Positions 31,241-41,984 of a DNA stretch of 64,000 nt are shown in pieces; positions within the stretch are counted from its first letter, which is position 1, and every line of letters starts with the position of its first letter. The notes under the pieces were generated by a model. It was not told the origin of the DNA and did no database searches. It worked only from the letters and a program-made list of their open reading frames with translations. The DNA is from Megaustenia siamemsis. Its lineage: Eukaryota > Mollusca > Gastropoda > Stylommatophora > Ariophantidae. The position numbers and the translations under genes are program-made. The DNA lies in the NCBI GenBank assembly GCA_032433765.1, contig JAVIAB010000124.1, forward strand, positions 97,834,202 to 97,898,201, written 5' to 3'.

Positions 31241-32066
31241 TAATATAGCCCGGGAAAAAAGATAAGACTTACAGAGCAAAGTAGCTTACATTCTATTTCA
31301 CTGTTATCACCTCTTTTGGTAAATTGACACACACGTAAATTGGGATTTTAGTCGCCTTTGATTGAATGAATAACTGACACCAGAAGTAAACTTGAAATCA
31401 GTACATTGAAGTCACCCTTTGAGATGTGTTTTAGTTCCGGTCATAAACTATAATGAAGTGCAAGCAGTTAGTTTGGTACGATGATTATCACGTGACTGCG
31501 GCTAATAAGAGTAAAATGTGAGGGATAGACGCGTGGCGGTGTTTTGTTTGATATTGCCCCACAGTAGTTTAACAAACTAAAAGGCACTGTTTGTCTTTGT
31601 TATACCGCTCCCGGATATTTTTTTCTGGTGTAGCAAAGCGAGAATATCACCGGATGCACTGTCAACTTTACCTGGGTAAACTCCCTTATAATCAGCATGT
31701 ATGCACGCGCTTAACACGCGCTGGCACTTCGCTTAAGAGATTAAGTAGGTCATGTGCGGTGAGCAGGAAACTAAAAAGCTCATCCATTTTGGTGTCTTGC
31801 GGTGATGCGCATTTAGAGGCGATACGTATTCATTAATGTTGACGTCATGTCAAAAACGTCATTAAGGCAAGCAGCACCGTCAACAACCGTCAGTAGACAC
31901 GGTTTGAGTTTTTTCTTATTTTTTTTTTAAAGCCGTCTATTTTACCACAGGATGTGACGTCTTAAATGCCGTGGTATGAAGTCGACTTGTGCTAACAAGC
32001 AACTGACTCGAAAAGAAAACGGAGTCCTATAGCAGCGCATAACTGTCGCTTGAGAGTGGAATGTAG
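31241..32066. other. No gene recognised
   Basis: Spacer. The open frame 31591-31836 has no recognisable features. Confidence 0.4.
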
Positions 32067-32077
32067 GGTTTCTTTTC

Positions 32078-32147
<70 letters not shown>

Positions 32148-32332
32148 CTTTCTTTCTTTCTTTCTTATTTTTCTTTCTTTCTTTCTATTTTTCTTTCTTT
32201 CTTTCTTTCTTATTTTTCTTTCTTTATTATTTCTTATTTTTCTTTCTTTCTTTCTATTTTTCTTTCTTTCTTTCTTATTTTTCTTTCTTTCTTTCTTCCT
32301 TTTTTATTTTTCTTTCTTTCTTTCATGCATTC
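32067..32332 (+). repeat. (TTTC)n microsatellite
   Basis: Long ctttctttcttt runs with tattt interruptions. The Phe/Ser/Leu open frame across it is an artefact. Confidence 0.98.
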
Positions 32333-32334
32333 AC

Positions 32335-32665
32335 CTGATCACTAATAAGAGAAATGATAAATCTCCTCGTCATCCGTTTTAACTCAGACGTTAAGTGGGC
32401 GTAGATGCATTGTGTTGTGTTGTTGCATTGTATTTCCACTTTTTGGCCCAATACATTCGAATTCAACACAATATATTTGTGTTTCGGGTTGCCTTCCTTT
32501 TTCGACCCCTATTCGCTTGGTCAGACTAGGTTGGGTAGTCTGTTCCTAGAGGAAGATGTTGAGTTAGGTCTTGATGGTTCTGATTCACCAGTTTTGGTGC
32601 AACAATCAGCTGTGAGTCGTCGATAGCTTCCAGCTCTGTTGCTGTCAGGCGTCTTGTCTCATCAT
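32335..32665 (+). repeat. Rep-Z copy (unexpanded)
   Basis: Carries actcagacgttaagtgggcg, tgcattgtgttgt, a cgacccctattcgcttggtc station, agtctgttcctagaggaaga and a tgatagcttcc-like end (cgatagcttccagctctg). The same stations recur in the copies at 40370-40720 and 41985-42890. It shows the pre-array form of the segment amplified at 42 and 47 kb. Confidence 0.65.
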
Positions 32666-32739
32666 GAATTCTATCTAGTTTCAACACATCTTTTATGGCA
32701 GTTAGGCCTTGTGTAACCTCCTTTTATTTCCTCAACAAA

Positions 32740-32972
32740 GAAAGATCTTCTCATTTCCTTCCTTATTTGTCTTTCAGCGTCGAAGGGAGATATCATCTGT
32801 CATCTTTTGCTCTGTTGTTGACTGCCTTATCACGAGGCCAAAACATTTTATCTGCTGTTACTTTATGTACTCTGTTGCGGGGATTATTCCTAGCTTTTTT
32901 CTCATTTATTTATTTCTGATCTTATCTCTCAGTCTGCTTCCTGTCATTCATGTAGAATATTTAATCTCAGTC
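32740..32972 (-). pseudogene. RTE-A LINE fragment
   Basis: Complement of the WFGHITRQ to NSLRDR region (cacgaggccaaaacatttta, tgttgcggggattattccta, ctgcttcctgtcattcat). It stops directly against the RTE-B copy. Confidence 0.75.
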
Positions 32973-32974
32973 AT

Positions 32975-33480
32975 CAACATCATCATATACCGGTTGGCGT
33001 AAGCGAGCATGTCCTTCCACAATCTTCTATCTACAGTGCATGGAATCAATTCTGTTGTTGACTGGTTTCTATGCCATAACACTAAGCTATCTAGTGTCTT
33101 CATACTTTTTATCCGCGGTCTCTCTTTCTATGTATTTTGCCAGTTGTAACCAAGTATTCCAGCTTTTTTCTTCTCATGATGTGCAAAAAATGTTGATTGT
33201 TTCTTTCTGATGTATTTCATGAGCTCCATTTTTGTGTCGGCGTCTTTGACAATTTCCTCATTGGTTTTTTTAGCTGTCCAGGGAACTTTCAACGTTCTAC
33301 TGAGAAATTCCATTTCAGTGACCTCTAATCGTTTTTTTTATTTGGTTGTCTATTGTCCATGTTTCGCTTCCATAATTCAGAATTGGCATAAACAGCAAAA
33401 GAATTAACTCTCGTTCTCACTTCTAGTGACATAGACTTGTTGCATAAGATGTTTTTCATTTTCTGAGATGCTATTAATCA
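32975..33480 (-). pseudogene. RTE-B LINE 3' end
   Basis: Starts with the tail complement catcaacatcatcatatacc. The minus-strand frame 33313-33128 reads FLSRTLKVPWTAKKTNEEIV and IRKKQSTFFAHHEKKKAGIL. 5' sequence to about 33480 matches the KNILCNKSM region. Frame-broken. Confidence 0.85.
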
Positions 33481-33840
33481 TGAGCTATTCTGCTTTTTGT
33501 TTCTATGTTCACGTCGTACATCTGATGTTATATAGACCTCTCATGTCTTCACCTTTAACTCTTTCCGTACGGAAGCTTTTTATCGACGCAACGGAAGAGA
33601 TTTCAGAGACAAATTTGTTCATAGTTTTAGGAATCAATCTACATATTTATATTTATCTAACATATAACATATTATATATGAATTTTTAGATAACTAAATA
33701 AAGTAATATATTTCACCAATATCAAGATGATACAAGACATGTAAAAAGAATACGGTTTGATGACGTTCACACTAATCAAATTGAGCGTGGCGCACTATGC
33801 GGCGAAACGTACGGAAATAGTTAATAAAGATATAAAAGTC
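33481..33840. other. No feature recognised
   Basis: AT-rich spacer. Confidence 0.4.
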
Positions 33841-34170
33841 AAGTAAAGGTTCCCTCCCTTGCGTTGCTAAGCGTATGGTAAAGGTGGTGTTAGTGACTAT
33901 ATTTTTCCACGGCGACGGCACATTATTTATGAAATGGTCGGTATCACACTAGGCCGCCTTTACCTCCCAGAAAAATATCTGGTACCAATTTATAGAAGCC
34001 TGGTGGCCACCCCACCCCCCCCTCTCAAGCCTTGTCCGTCAGGTAAAATCTGCCACTTCTGAAGATCGAATCCAGACCTTTCTGATAAGGAATACGTTCT
34101 TCCCTGGCAGCCGTGTGCACAGGGTCCCTTGCCGCACAGGCAGATAACTCCGAATTCGGAGGTAGCTAAA
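33841..34170 (-). mobile_element. SINE-1b and SINE-2 tail, minus strand
   Basis: Bases 33841-34075 are the complement of the SINE-1b body (tggtgttagtgactatat, atggtcggtatcacac, atctggtaccaattt, with a B box-like gaagatcgaatccaga). Bases about 34085-34170 are the complement of the SINE-2 end (cagccgtgtgcacagggtcc, gcacaggcagataactccga) also present at 43318-43375. It reads as a chimeric or nested SINE. Confidence 0.6.
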
Positions 34171-34721
34171 CAAAGATCAGGTTTGATCTCTTTCTACTTC
34201 TTGGCGTTCACCCGTTAGGCTGATGAGGATGCCGTGTGTTGCTAGCATACGGTGACGTCATGATATCTGTACCTTTCGGAAAAACACATCCCTCTTCATG
34301 ACGTGTGGATATTTATTGTAGATTCTGCTCAAAAAGTTTGCATAAGCAGCCATATTTGGTCTACTAACCTTTTAGAATTATAACTACCAAGGTATCTTTA
34401 ACGAAATGGGGTGGTATTTTCGACGCTTTCCGAGGGGGGTCAGACATCGAGTCTCACCAACAGGGGAGGATAAAACCACAAAGAAACCACGTATTCCAAG
34501 TGAAAGTATTCCCCACTTATTGCAGAGCCCGAACGCGGGACTTTCCTGTTAATGACCGCCATCTTACCTTTAGACAAGCCTGTCTCCTGTGACTTGAGGG
34601 AAAACTGAAAACCAAACGGCCCACGTTATAATAAGTCGTGATTACCTTTACAAAATTAAAACCTGATTATTTTACATCCGGCTGGTACTTCCTTGTGCAA
34701 GAAGGGGAAGTGGGCATAGAG
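34171..34721. other. No feature recognised
   Basis: Spacer without repeat homology or credible ORF. Confidence 0.4.
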
Positions 34722-34723
34722 AA

Positions 34724-34724
<1 letters not shown>

Positions 34725-34758
<34 letters not shown>
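34725..34758 (+). repeat. (TA)n microsatellite
   Basis: Uninterrupted alternating ta. Confidence 0.95.
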
Positions 34759-34761
<3 letters not shown>

Positions 34762-34789
34762 ACCAACCAGACAATTAATTATGATCTAC

Positions 34790-35200
34790 AATATATATGT
34801 GAATGCAAAGCAAGAGAGAAGGCTAAAAGCATTCCATTTACCATGCCAGCGCCGTATTCTTGAAATCACCAGGAAGAACAAAGTGACAAACGTGGAGTTC
34901 TAACTCGCACAGGTCTCCCGAACATCTACACACTGCTTAAAACAAAGTACGCTACGCTGCTCTGCACCTACACAGTATGAAAGATTGCTGCATATCAAAA
35001 GATATACTTTAAGAACAGCTAGCAGGTGACAAAAGAACTAAGGGACGCTAAAAAGTTCCGTTTACAGACATGTGTTAACAAGACAAGAAGACTCTGAACA
35101 TAAGCCCTGCAGTCAGGGACGAAATAGCTGCAGTCTTTGGAAACACGCTCTAAAGTTCCAACTCAGGCAAGAAGCAGACAGATTCATAGGAAAAGAGAAT
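34790..35200 (+). pseudogene. RTE-F LINE RT C-terminal fragment
   Basis: Reading through frame breaks gives LKAFHLPCQRRILEITRKNK, VTNVEF, RTGLPNIYTLL, MKDCCISKDIL, ELAGDKRTKGR and FTDMC, then MKTLNISPAVRDEIAA-like sequence. This is the well-known C-terminal pattern (RCLRRILGI..., GLPsmytLL, GHVhRM, GkRxxGRPxLRFkDVCKRD) of a widespread animal RTE-like LINE. No tail was identified. Confidence 0.65.
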
Positions 35201-35729
35201 ACACGGTGAAAAAAGAAGTATAAAAAAAATAACATTTCCTAGGAGTGCAGCACAACCCATTCAACTTATATAGGAGAGATAGTGTCAAATGATTAATAGA
35301 TCTTGCCGTCGTCTTTAAAGATGAACGTCGCTGAACATTGTTGCTTTGGATGGCCTAGACTCACGTGCACTTGCTCAGTCGCACGGCCCAGAACCCGTTC
35401 CACGTTATAAACTGGCCAGCTCCAGTAACTTGCTCAGCAGCACGCGGAAACACTGTGAGCTTTCTACAAATTAAATGACTTACGCGTCCTTGACAACAGA
35501 CCGGCGTAAACAAACCGCCATTTTTTGACGCGTTCAATAGTGTAACAACAATAATAAGTGATGAAATAAGGAAATTATAACAAAATGCAATGAATCAAAA
35601 GAAGCAAAGTGATTAACATCAAATAGAAAGCGCGCACACTCACATGAACCCTCAAAAAATAAATAAAAACAAACAAATAAACAGGAAATTTCACTGGAAA
35701 ACAGCACTTATCTGTGAATCTTATGAATA
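35201..35729. other. No coding feature; possible LINE 5' flank
   Basis: Contains taatagatcttg at 35293-35304, which also occurs just after the downstream LINE (39154-39166). If that is its target duplication, this segment belongs to the insertion; otherwise it is plain flank. Confidence 0.25.
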
Positions 35730-35944
35730 GGCCAGCCAACAGGGCGCCATCTTGGTGCGTCTTATATATAATGGTTTTGCAAGAAACTCTTCTTGGTGAC
35801 AGGACAGTAAGTACTCCTGGCTTTCACTGCTTTTACAATAGACGACACCTTGGGCAGGCCATCCTTGTGCGCAAAAATATGGTGGCAGCTGAGGTTGATA
35901 TGTCTGCGTGGAACAATGCAGATTTTGCAGGTACATGCGGTTAG
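35714..35944 (+). pseudogene. Endonuclease N-terminal part of the RNase H LINE (frameshifted)
   Basis: Contains MVLQETLLGDRTVSTPGFHC, the catalytic QET motif of the apurinic-like endonuclease, then GQAILVRKNMVAAEVD and a frame end at TCG. The next residues of the domain (VRVQTPVHFVIVNVYACN) lie in a different frame beginning within 35850-39149. A one-base shift near 35933 therefore breaks the protein. Sequence before the QET motif is missing or unrecognisable. Confidence 0.75.
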
Positions 35945-38900
35945 GGTGCAGACCCCAGTTCATTTCGTGATTGTTAATGTGTATGCCTGTAATGGGCAGG
36001 TGAACACACAACAATGGCAGAATCTCTTCGAGTTCGATGAAGAGAATGTCATTTTCTGCGGAGACTTTAATGCTAGAGGAGACCAGTGGGGCAACGTCAT
36101 AACCAACAAGCAGGGAGAAGACCTAGAGAACGCACTGGTGTCGGCCGATTTAGTGTGCTTGAATGATGGAAGGGCAACACGAATGGCCACTCGAACAGGG
36201 CACTCTGATAGTGTCATAGACCTGGCACTGGTGTCTTCCACCATCGCACCGGTTTGCAGGTGGAGTGCACTGGGGTTCCACGGAAGTGATCACTATCCAT
36301 GTGTCCTCCTAATTGAGAAAAGCAGAAATAAACGCCAGAGAAGAAAGCTCCACACATTCAACTACGAGAAAACAGACCAGGACGTCATTAGCAAAATCAG
36401 ACATAGGAAACAGAGCGCCCCTCGTAGGAGGCAGGAGAGATGGACGCAGCCACCCTGGTGGAACGTAGATGTCGAGGAAGCTTGGCGGAGCAAGAGACAA
36501 ACGGTCAAGACATGGCAGAAAGCCAGAAGGTATGGTAGAACACAACCTGAGCTCTTGAAGCGTCTGAAAGTAGAGGTCGACCAAAAAATGATGCACTTTA
36601 AACTATGCGCTAAGCAGGCTAGGGATGCCAAATGGGATGACTTCTGTAAAAAAGTGTGCTCAGAAAAATCGCTAGCCACATTCTGGCGCCTTCATCAGTG
36701 CATGAATGGCACACCACGACACAGAGGTATACCAGACTTTCAGAGCACAGACCAGATATGGCACAAATCTGATGAGAGCAAAGGGAAAGCCCTGCTTGCC
36801 CGCTACATTGAGCAGACGGACCAAAGAAATGAGGCTGTAAAAATGAGGATACAGGGATCTTTGTCAAATTTGTGTGAGGATGTAGGGCTGGAAGAAGATC
36901 TCACAATCACAACCGATACCATTCGCGCGACACTTAAAAGGTCACACAACACTGCTCCTGGTCCAGATGGTGTTCGGTATGATGACATAGGCGATTTAGC
37001 TGATGACGACTTGACAACACTGGCCAATGAGTTTAATGCCAGTATTCGGAGTGGCCAGATTAAGGAGGAGTGGCTACACAGCTACTTACTACCGCTACCG
37101 AAGCCAAACAAGGACCATTCTCAGATCAGTGCCTACAGAATCATCACAATGCAGAATACTGCGGGCAAGCTGCTGGAGAAAATAGTTGCCCGTGTCCTCA
37201 CGTGTCGCCTTGAACAGAAACGCGTATTCCCATCCACACTCGGAGGTTATAGATATAACAAAGAGACATGGCTCAATGCGGCAGTATTTGCCTATGACGT
37301 CTTCGAAGGCTTCCACAGACGAGAGGAGACATGTGCTGCTGCTATAGATCTGGAGGATGCATACAACAGGGTACCATTTGAATATCTCATGCATATGCTT
37401 CTCAAACTGGCGGTGAACCCCTTCCTCATAAGATGGATCGCCGCGGCACTGTTTCAGAGGAAGGTGATACTCAGATGTGGAAGTTGGTCTTCCGAGCCAA
37501 CATCCATTTGTCCTGGGCTGCCACAAGGCTCACCATTGTCACCAGTTCTATTTAATGTGTACACAATAACGATCACGGCCCAACAGCTGGATGGGAGGGG
37601 AAGAACTATGGCTTTTGCTGATGATATTCTGGTATATCGACAGGGAAGAGACAGACGGGGAATCGCCTCCACAATGCAAGACGAACTCGATCGCATTTCT
37701 TCCTGGTGTGGGGTTTCAGGTGCCTTGGTTAATCCTAATAAAGCATCAGTTTCATGGTTCTCCCTTAACAATCATATCGTTAATACGACCACACCGGTAG
37801 TACGAATGGGAGCTGATGAGGTGACCAGGGACAAGTTGATGACATACCTCGGAGTTAAGTTTGATCGCAGCCTGTGTTTTCGGGACCACGTTGACCATGT
37901 GATAACAAAATCCCGCAAAGGATTAGCCGCCTTGAAGGTCATGGCAGCTGCCAACATCGAGCAGAGGCTACTTACTCTTCTGTTCCAGGGATTAGTCCTC
38001 GCACCAATCGAGTATGCCCTGGCCATTCTTACTGTCAGTACGACTCAAATTGATAGGCTGGAGAAAATACAAAATGAAGCCATGCGCATCATCCTGGGAT
38101 GTACGAGGGACACTCCCTGTGTGGCAATGAGGTATCTTCTTGACTTTCCAACCATGGATGACAGAATCAAGATCTGGAGAGCACGAGCATACCTGAAGAT
38201 TAGTACAGATACAGAGCATCCATTGCACCACGTGCTCAACACAGAGAAAGGTACCAGGCTAAAAAGAGGCAAATCATGGGTGGGCCGAGCAGAAGATGTC
38301 ATCAAACAGGTCTGTGGGCTTACCAATATCAGCGTTGGTGAGGAGTGGATACCGGTGCCTACGTCATTCAAGGGGACTTTCTCATGTATTGTCACACTCG
38401 ACAGGAAAAGTAGGGAACAGAACCCAGTCGTGGTTAATGCTGAGGTCAACGGTCTCATCTGCGATAACACCGATGAGAAAGATGCAGTCATCTATACAGA
38501 CGGATCTGTAAGACGACACGAAAAAAGTGCATGGGCATTTACAGCACGCTCAGCAGGCAGAATAGCCAAGGAAGACAGTGGTGCATACGCCATGACCACG
38601 AGTAGCATGACAATGGAGGTGATGGCAGTGACCAAGGCATTCAAATGGTTAGAGTCACAAGACTACATCCACGCATGTATACTGAGTGATTCGATGAGCA
38701 TGATAAAAAAAGTGGAGGCGGGCTTTGTACGCATGCAATGGGTAGAGTCGTTGCAGAAATCCAAAATACGTAAGGTCACCTTTGTCTATGTCCCTGGACA
38801 TGCGGGAGTACGGGGAAATGAGAGAGCGGACAGGTTGGCTAGCTGCGCTGTCGTTGAGGACGGGCAACCGATGGATCGGGCGGACGTCATCAATGCACTC

Positions 38901-39149
38901 CGAGATGTGGGAAGAGCACAGGACTTCGACAAACACAGATCAACGTCGCTTCTTCGGATGATGGAAATGGGAGTTAAGATGGGCACAGCCAGAAATGAGA
39001 AACTTAGTGGCCGTGTAAGAAGACTTGTCAACCAACATAGAACTGGAGTCGTCAGTCGCTGGACACTGAGGGAATTGCTGAGGAGGGGATCTGAGCACCT
39101 ATGGACATGTTCGGAGTGCAATGATGATGACCCGCAAATAACTCAATAA
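35850..39149 (+). CDS. LINE ORF2-like protein: endonuclease (partial), RT, RNase H
   Basis: A 1099-codon open frame with all main stations of an I/jockey-type non-LTR retrotransposon polyprotein. Endonuclease: FCGDFNARGD (residues 69-78) and GSDHYP (145-150). RT: TAPGPDG (368-374), AIDLEDAYNRV with catalytic Asp500, GLPQGSPLSP (556-565), FADD (589-592) and YLGV (666-669). RNase H: YTDGS (Asp884), Glu923, SDS (Asp947) and PGHAGVRGNERAD (982-994). A Cys pair (WTCSEC) lies near the C terminus. The protein would copy its own RNA at a nicked target site. The first about 25 residues are out-of-frame with the true endonuclease, which continues upstream at 35714-35944. RT and RNase H are intact, so the element looks recently active but now disabled. 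Confidence 0.85.
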   Translation: MGRPSLCAKIWWQLRLICLRGTMQILQVHAVRVQTPVHFVIVNVYACNGQVNTQQWQNLFEFDEENVIFCGDFNARGDQWGNVITNKQGEDLENALVSADLVCLNDGRATRMATRTGHSDSVIDLALVSSTIAPVCRWSALGFHGSDHYPCVLLIEKSRNKRQRRKLHTFNYEKTDQDVISKIRHRKQSAPRRRQERWTQPPWWNVDVEEAWRSKRQTVKTWQKARRYGRTQPELLKRLKVEVDQKMMHFKLCAKQARDAKWDDFCKKVCSEKSLATFWRLHQCMNGTPRHRGIPDFQSTDQIWHKSDESKGKALLARYIEQTDQRNEAVKMRIQGSLSNLCEDVGLEEDLTITTDTIRATLKRSHNTAPGPDGVRYDDIGDLADDDLTTLANEFNASIRSGQIKEEWLHSYLLPLPKPNKDHSQISAYRIITMQNTAGKLLEKIVARVLTCRLEQKRVFPSTLGGYRYNKETWLNAAVFAYDVFEGFHRREETCAAAIDLEDAYNRVPFEYLMHMLLKLAVNPFLIRWIAAALFQRKVILRCGSWSSEPTSICPGLPQGSPLSPVLFNVYTITITAQQLDGRGRTMAFADDILVYRQGRDRRGIASTMQDELDRISSWCGVSGALVNPNKASVSWFSLNNHIVNTTTPVVRMGADEVTRDKLMTYLGVKFDRSLCFRDHVDHVITKSRKGLAALKVMAAANIEQRLLTLLFQGLVLAPIEYALAILTVSTTQIDRLEKIQNEAMRIILGCTRDTPCVAMRYLLDFPTMDDRIKIWRARAYLKISTDTEHPLHHVLNTEKGTRLKRGKSWVGRAEDVIKQVCGLTNISVGEEWIPVPTSFKGTFSCIVTLDRKSREQNPVVVNAEVNGLICDNTDEKDAVIYTDGSVRRHEKSAWAFTARSAGRIAKEDSGAYAMTTSSMTMEVMAVTKAFKWLESQDYIHACILSDSMSMIKKVEAGFVRMQWVESLQKSKIRKVTFVYVPGHAGVRGNERADRLASCAVVEDGQPMDRADVINALRDVGRAQDFDKHRSTSLLRMMEMGVKMGTARNEKLSGRVRRLVNQHRTGVVSRWTLRELLRRGSEHLWTCSECNDDDPQITQ

Positions 39150-39337
39150 CTCAATAATAGATCTTGACTTTTACTTCTAACAATTAACAACCATTAGTTA
39201 CAAGTAACAGCATTAGGGACTACCGTTGTAAAGATGGTGAATCTAGGTCACGTTCTCTTTATCGTTGCAGAAAGTGCATTCGGGATCTGATTAATATGCT
39301 AAAAGTAAAACTAATGATCTACTTATTACATCTGCCC
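39150..39337. other. LINE 3' region and short spacer
   Basis: Stop is followed by two actcaata units and taatagatcttgac. No poly-A tail is evident. Confidence 0.35.
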
Positions 39338-40270
39338 CGTTAAAGCGAAGTCGTACGCTGGCAACAGTCCCTTTTTGACAAATCAAGAGCTGTGAATGAG
39401 ACCTTCCAACGTCTAGACTTGATCTGCGCTTTACGTCACATTGGTGCTGTTCACGATCGTTGTTGGAATTCCTTGACGCAAGTTATTTCCATGTTATTCA
39501 TTAATGTAAACTACTTCGTCAACCGCAGTTTTATCTCTTTAGGGAATTTGCACCGTGTTTTGTTCGTCGTAGGCTGCTTTCACTAGAGTAATCAGAAATC
39601 TAAAGGGAGCGAAATTGTGTGTACGACATTGGTGTGTGCTACGTCATCGTAATAGCTCATCGTACATCCCTAGACCGGCCGTACGCTAATCTTGCGGTCG
39701 CTTGTCTGATGTGCGACGGGGATAATCTGACGACGAACTGTGTGTCTATATGTTCGGAATTGGAGTCAACAGCGATGGCCTAACATAATCAAGCGCTATA
39801 CATTTTTTTTAAATACGACTATCATCATTTTCAAGAGGACGTGAACTTTCGGTACATGGTGGATAGGCGGCGGGAACAATTGACGGCTATGCATGAAAAG
39901 TGTTCCTTGTTGCAGTTTCCTCATATTCCAAGTCCGGCTTGTTGCAGGAGCTACTGAGTTAAGTGCTCTGTGCAAACCGTGTGCTGCGTGTCTCATCCGT
40001 TTTCATCATGTTTCGATATTCCAATTGTTTACGATGTATGATGATATCGTGTGACAGGGAAAGGTTGGCTGTGTTCACTTTCTGCGCGGTTTCGCCTTAT
40101 GTCTTTAGGCGTGTGCTGAGACTGCTACGATGGGGACTACAGTTACCTTTCTTTGTTTGGGAGATGAGATTCGGATGATTATGCTGGCCCAGGCGGTTGA
40201 GCAATTATGGATTTTAATTCGTTTGTAGTGATACCGGGGCCTTCCATAACCAAATAGCCAAATAGCCATT
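39338..40270 (+). repeat. Rep-X copy 3, near full length
   Basis: Aligns from end to end with 61169-62100: cggcaacagtcc/tggcaacagtcc, acgtcacattggtgctgttc, gttggaattccttgacgca, aatctt[g/a]cggtcg, gttcggaattggagtcaaca, gtggataggcggcgggaaca, gggcggttgagcaattat, and ends in an accaaatagccaaatagcc tail. A frame at 39620-39760 encodes CLMCDGDNLTTNCV, and after a one-base slip MFGIGVNSDGL, matching the C terminus of the Cys-rich ORF at 17 kb. Confidence 0.85.
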
Positions 40271-40369
40271 AGTGTTACATTATTCTTTTTCATTTAAATA
40301 AATTTTCCTCTTCTTGTTTCTCTTCTTCCCCCTCTCCTCTTCTTCTTCTGTGTTCTTCTGTGATAACTT

Positions 40370-40720
40370 CACCTCATAATCAACTCCCTTTTAGAAAGAC
40401 GTATATGCACTGTGTTGTTATTTACAGCACGTTACTACATTTTTTAACTTCCGACCCAGACATCCGACATCAGGAAGGTATGTTTATGTAATGAATTGTC
40501 TTTCTTTATCGATTCCTACTCGGTTGACCAGATCGGTCTGTGAAGTAGGAGTTTGGTGAAATTTAATTAACTGATCTTGACGCACGCAATCGTGCTGTCA
40601 TGAATCGCTGACTCCTTCAAGTCCAGCAAACATTGAGTGTCTTCTTTGTTGCTCCTACGGCCCTGAAGCTTACAGGACGGCTGTGGGCTGTGACCTTAAG
40701 GTCAAGACACTTGTATGTAT
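40370..40720 (+). repeat. Rep-Z copy (diverged)
   Basis: Shares gtatatgcactgtgttgtta, aacttccgacccagacatcc, actcggttgaccagatcgg and a caatcgtgctgtcatgaatc end with the copies at 32335 and 41985. Confidence 0.5.
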
Positions 40721-41354
40721 AATTAACAAATAACACATTGCAGTAAAAATAGAAGTAAAAGTAGTAAGAAAACAGATAACAAACAGTACGTTGTTTATTG
40801 GACTAGGGGAATTCAACCACAAACTGGATAACCCGCAAAAGGCGGGTCACAGCGTCATCTTATTTTTAACAGCTCGTTTAGAAGCGCAGCAAAACTCCCA
40901 GATATTGACACGTGACCCCGTGTCCCACATGTCACCGATATTCAGGCGTATCTGTTAAACTGGCTTTAAAACGCAACGACCCTGTCGTCTCTGTCGCACA
41001 CTCACTGGTAGAAAACTGCACAACTTGTTTGAGTTCGCACGTTTATGACGCAAGCACCTCGTCCCGTTTCAACGATTTTTTCCCCCCAAAACCGAATAAA
41101 ATCAGTAGATAGAGTATAGGAGCCAGCTTGCTCCTCCGAGCAGAGAATGGAAGAGAAGAACAAATCATTGCCAACATAAAATCTTCACCGCTTTGCCAAA
41201 TTTGGTGTTTGTTGGTTACAGGTGTTGATGGAGGAAGTGTGCACTTTTAAATAAATGATACCATGATAAATGTTTGCTTATCTCCAAGTGATAACGTCCA
41301 GTGTTAAGATAAGCATTTTGTGTCAAGACAAATAGTTCATGAACAATTACTTTC
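40721..41354. other. No gene recognised
   Basis: Spacer without repeat homology. Confidence 0.4.
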
Positions 41355-41800
41355 CTTATTATTTTCATCTTCCTTTCAGCTCCCTGTGGAGCATTGGTCT
41401 TCAATAAATACTTTTCAAGCCGTTCTGTTTCTAGCCATTTTTAAAATATCACTCCATGTCTTCCCCATCATCATCATCTCTGCTTCCACCTGTCTTCACC
41501 AAGAATATTTTGATCTTACCCTATGTCTTTTCCACTGGGGATTTCAAAAAAGGATCTGTTGTGTAATACTCTCAATTGGCTTCCGCAGTGTGTGTCCTTT
41601 CCAGCGCCATCGTCTTCGTTGTATCTCTTTGTTTGTTGGTATTTGACTGATACTTTTTCCTAATTCTACGTTAGTGATTTTGTCCTGCCATTTCCGTCCT
41701 TTTATTCTGCACCAACATCCATTAATGAAAGTCTGTATCTTTGTGATTGTAATTTTTGTTGTTCTCCATGTTTAACAACACACATATAATAATAATAATT
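41355..41800 (-). pseudogene. RTE-E LINE 3' end
   Basis: Minus strand: ataaaaggacggaaatggca, aaaatcactaacgtagaat, tatcagtcaaatacc, cgaagacgatggcgctgga, acacacactgcggaagcc, agacaggtggaagcagagat and gaacggcttgaaaag, ending at agctgaaaggaagatgaaaa. Same order as 62680-63013. Confidence 0.8.
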
Positions 41801-41811
41801 ATTAATATAAT

Positions 41812-41925
41812 AGGACTGACTGAATATTGGAGTTGAACATTTATATTTTTGTGTTTAACCTAATGTCTGACTGACTTAATATTGGAGCTGAACATTTATA
41901 TTTTTGTGTTTAACCTAATGTCTTT
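41812..41925 (+). repeat. Tandem duplication, 2 x about 57 bp
   Basis: gactgactgaatattggagt and gactgacttaatattggagc each lead into gaacatttatatttttgtgt and ttaacctaatgtct. Confidence 0.9.
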
Positions 41926-41984
41926 GAATTTTTATAAGACTTTCCCTATTATTGTAGAACATTTTTTTCTTTTTAATCTCGTCT

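Noticed and set aside
35721..38936. Numerous 60-150 codon minus-strand frames opposite the RNase H LINE
   Set aside because: Antisense shadows of a long GC-richer coding frame.
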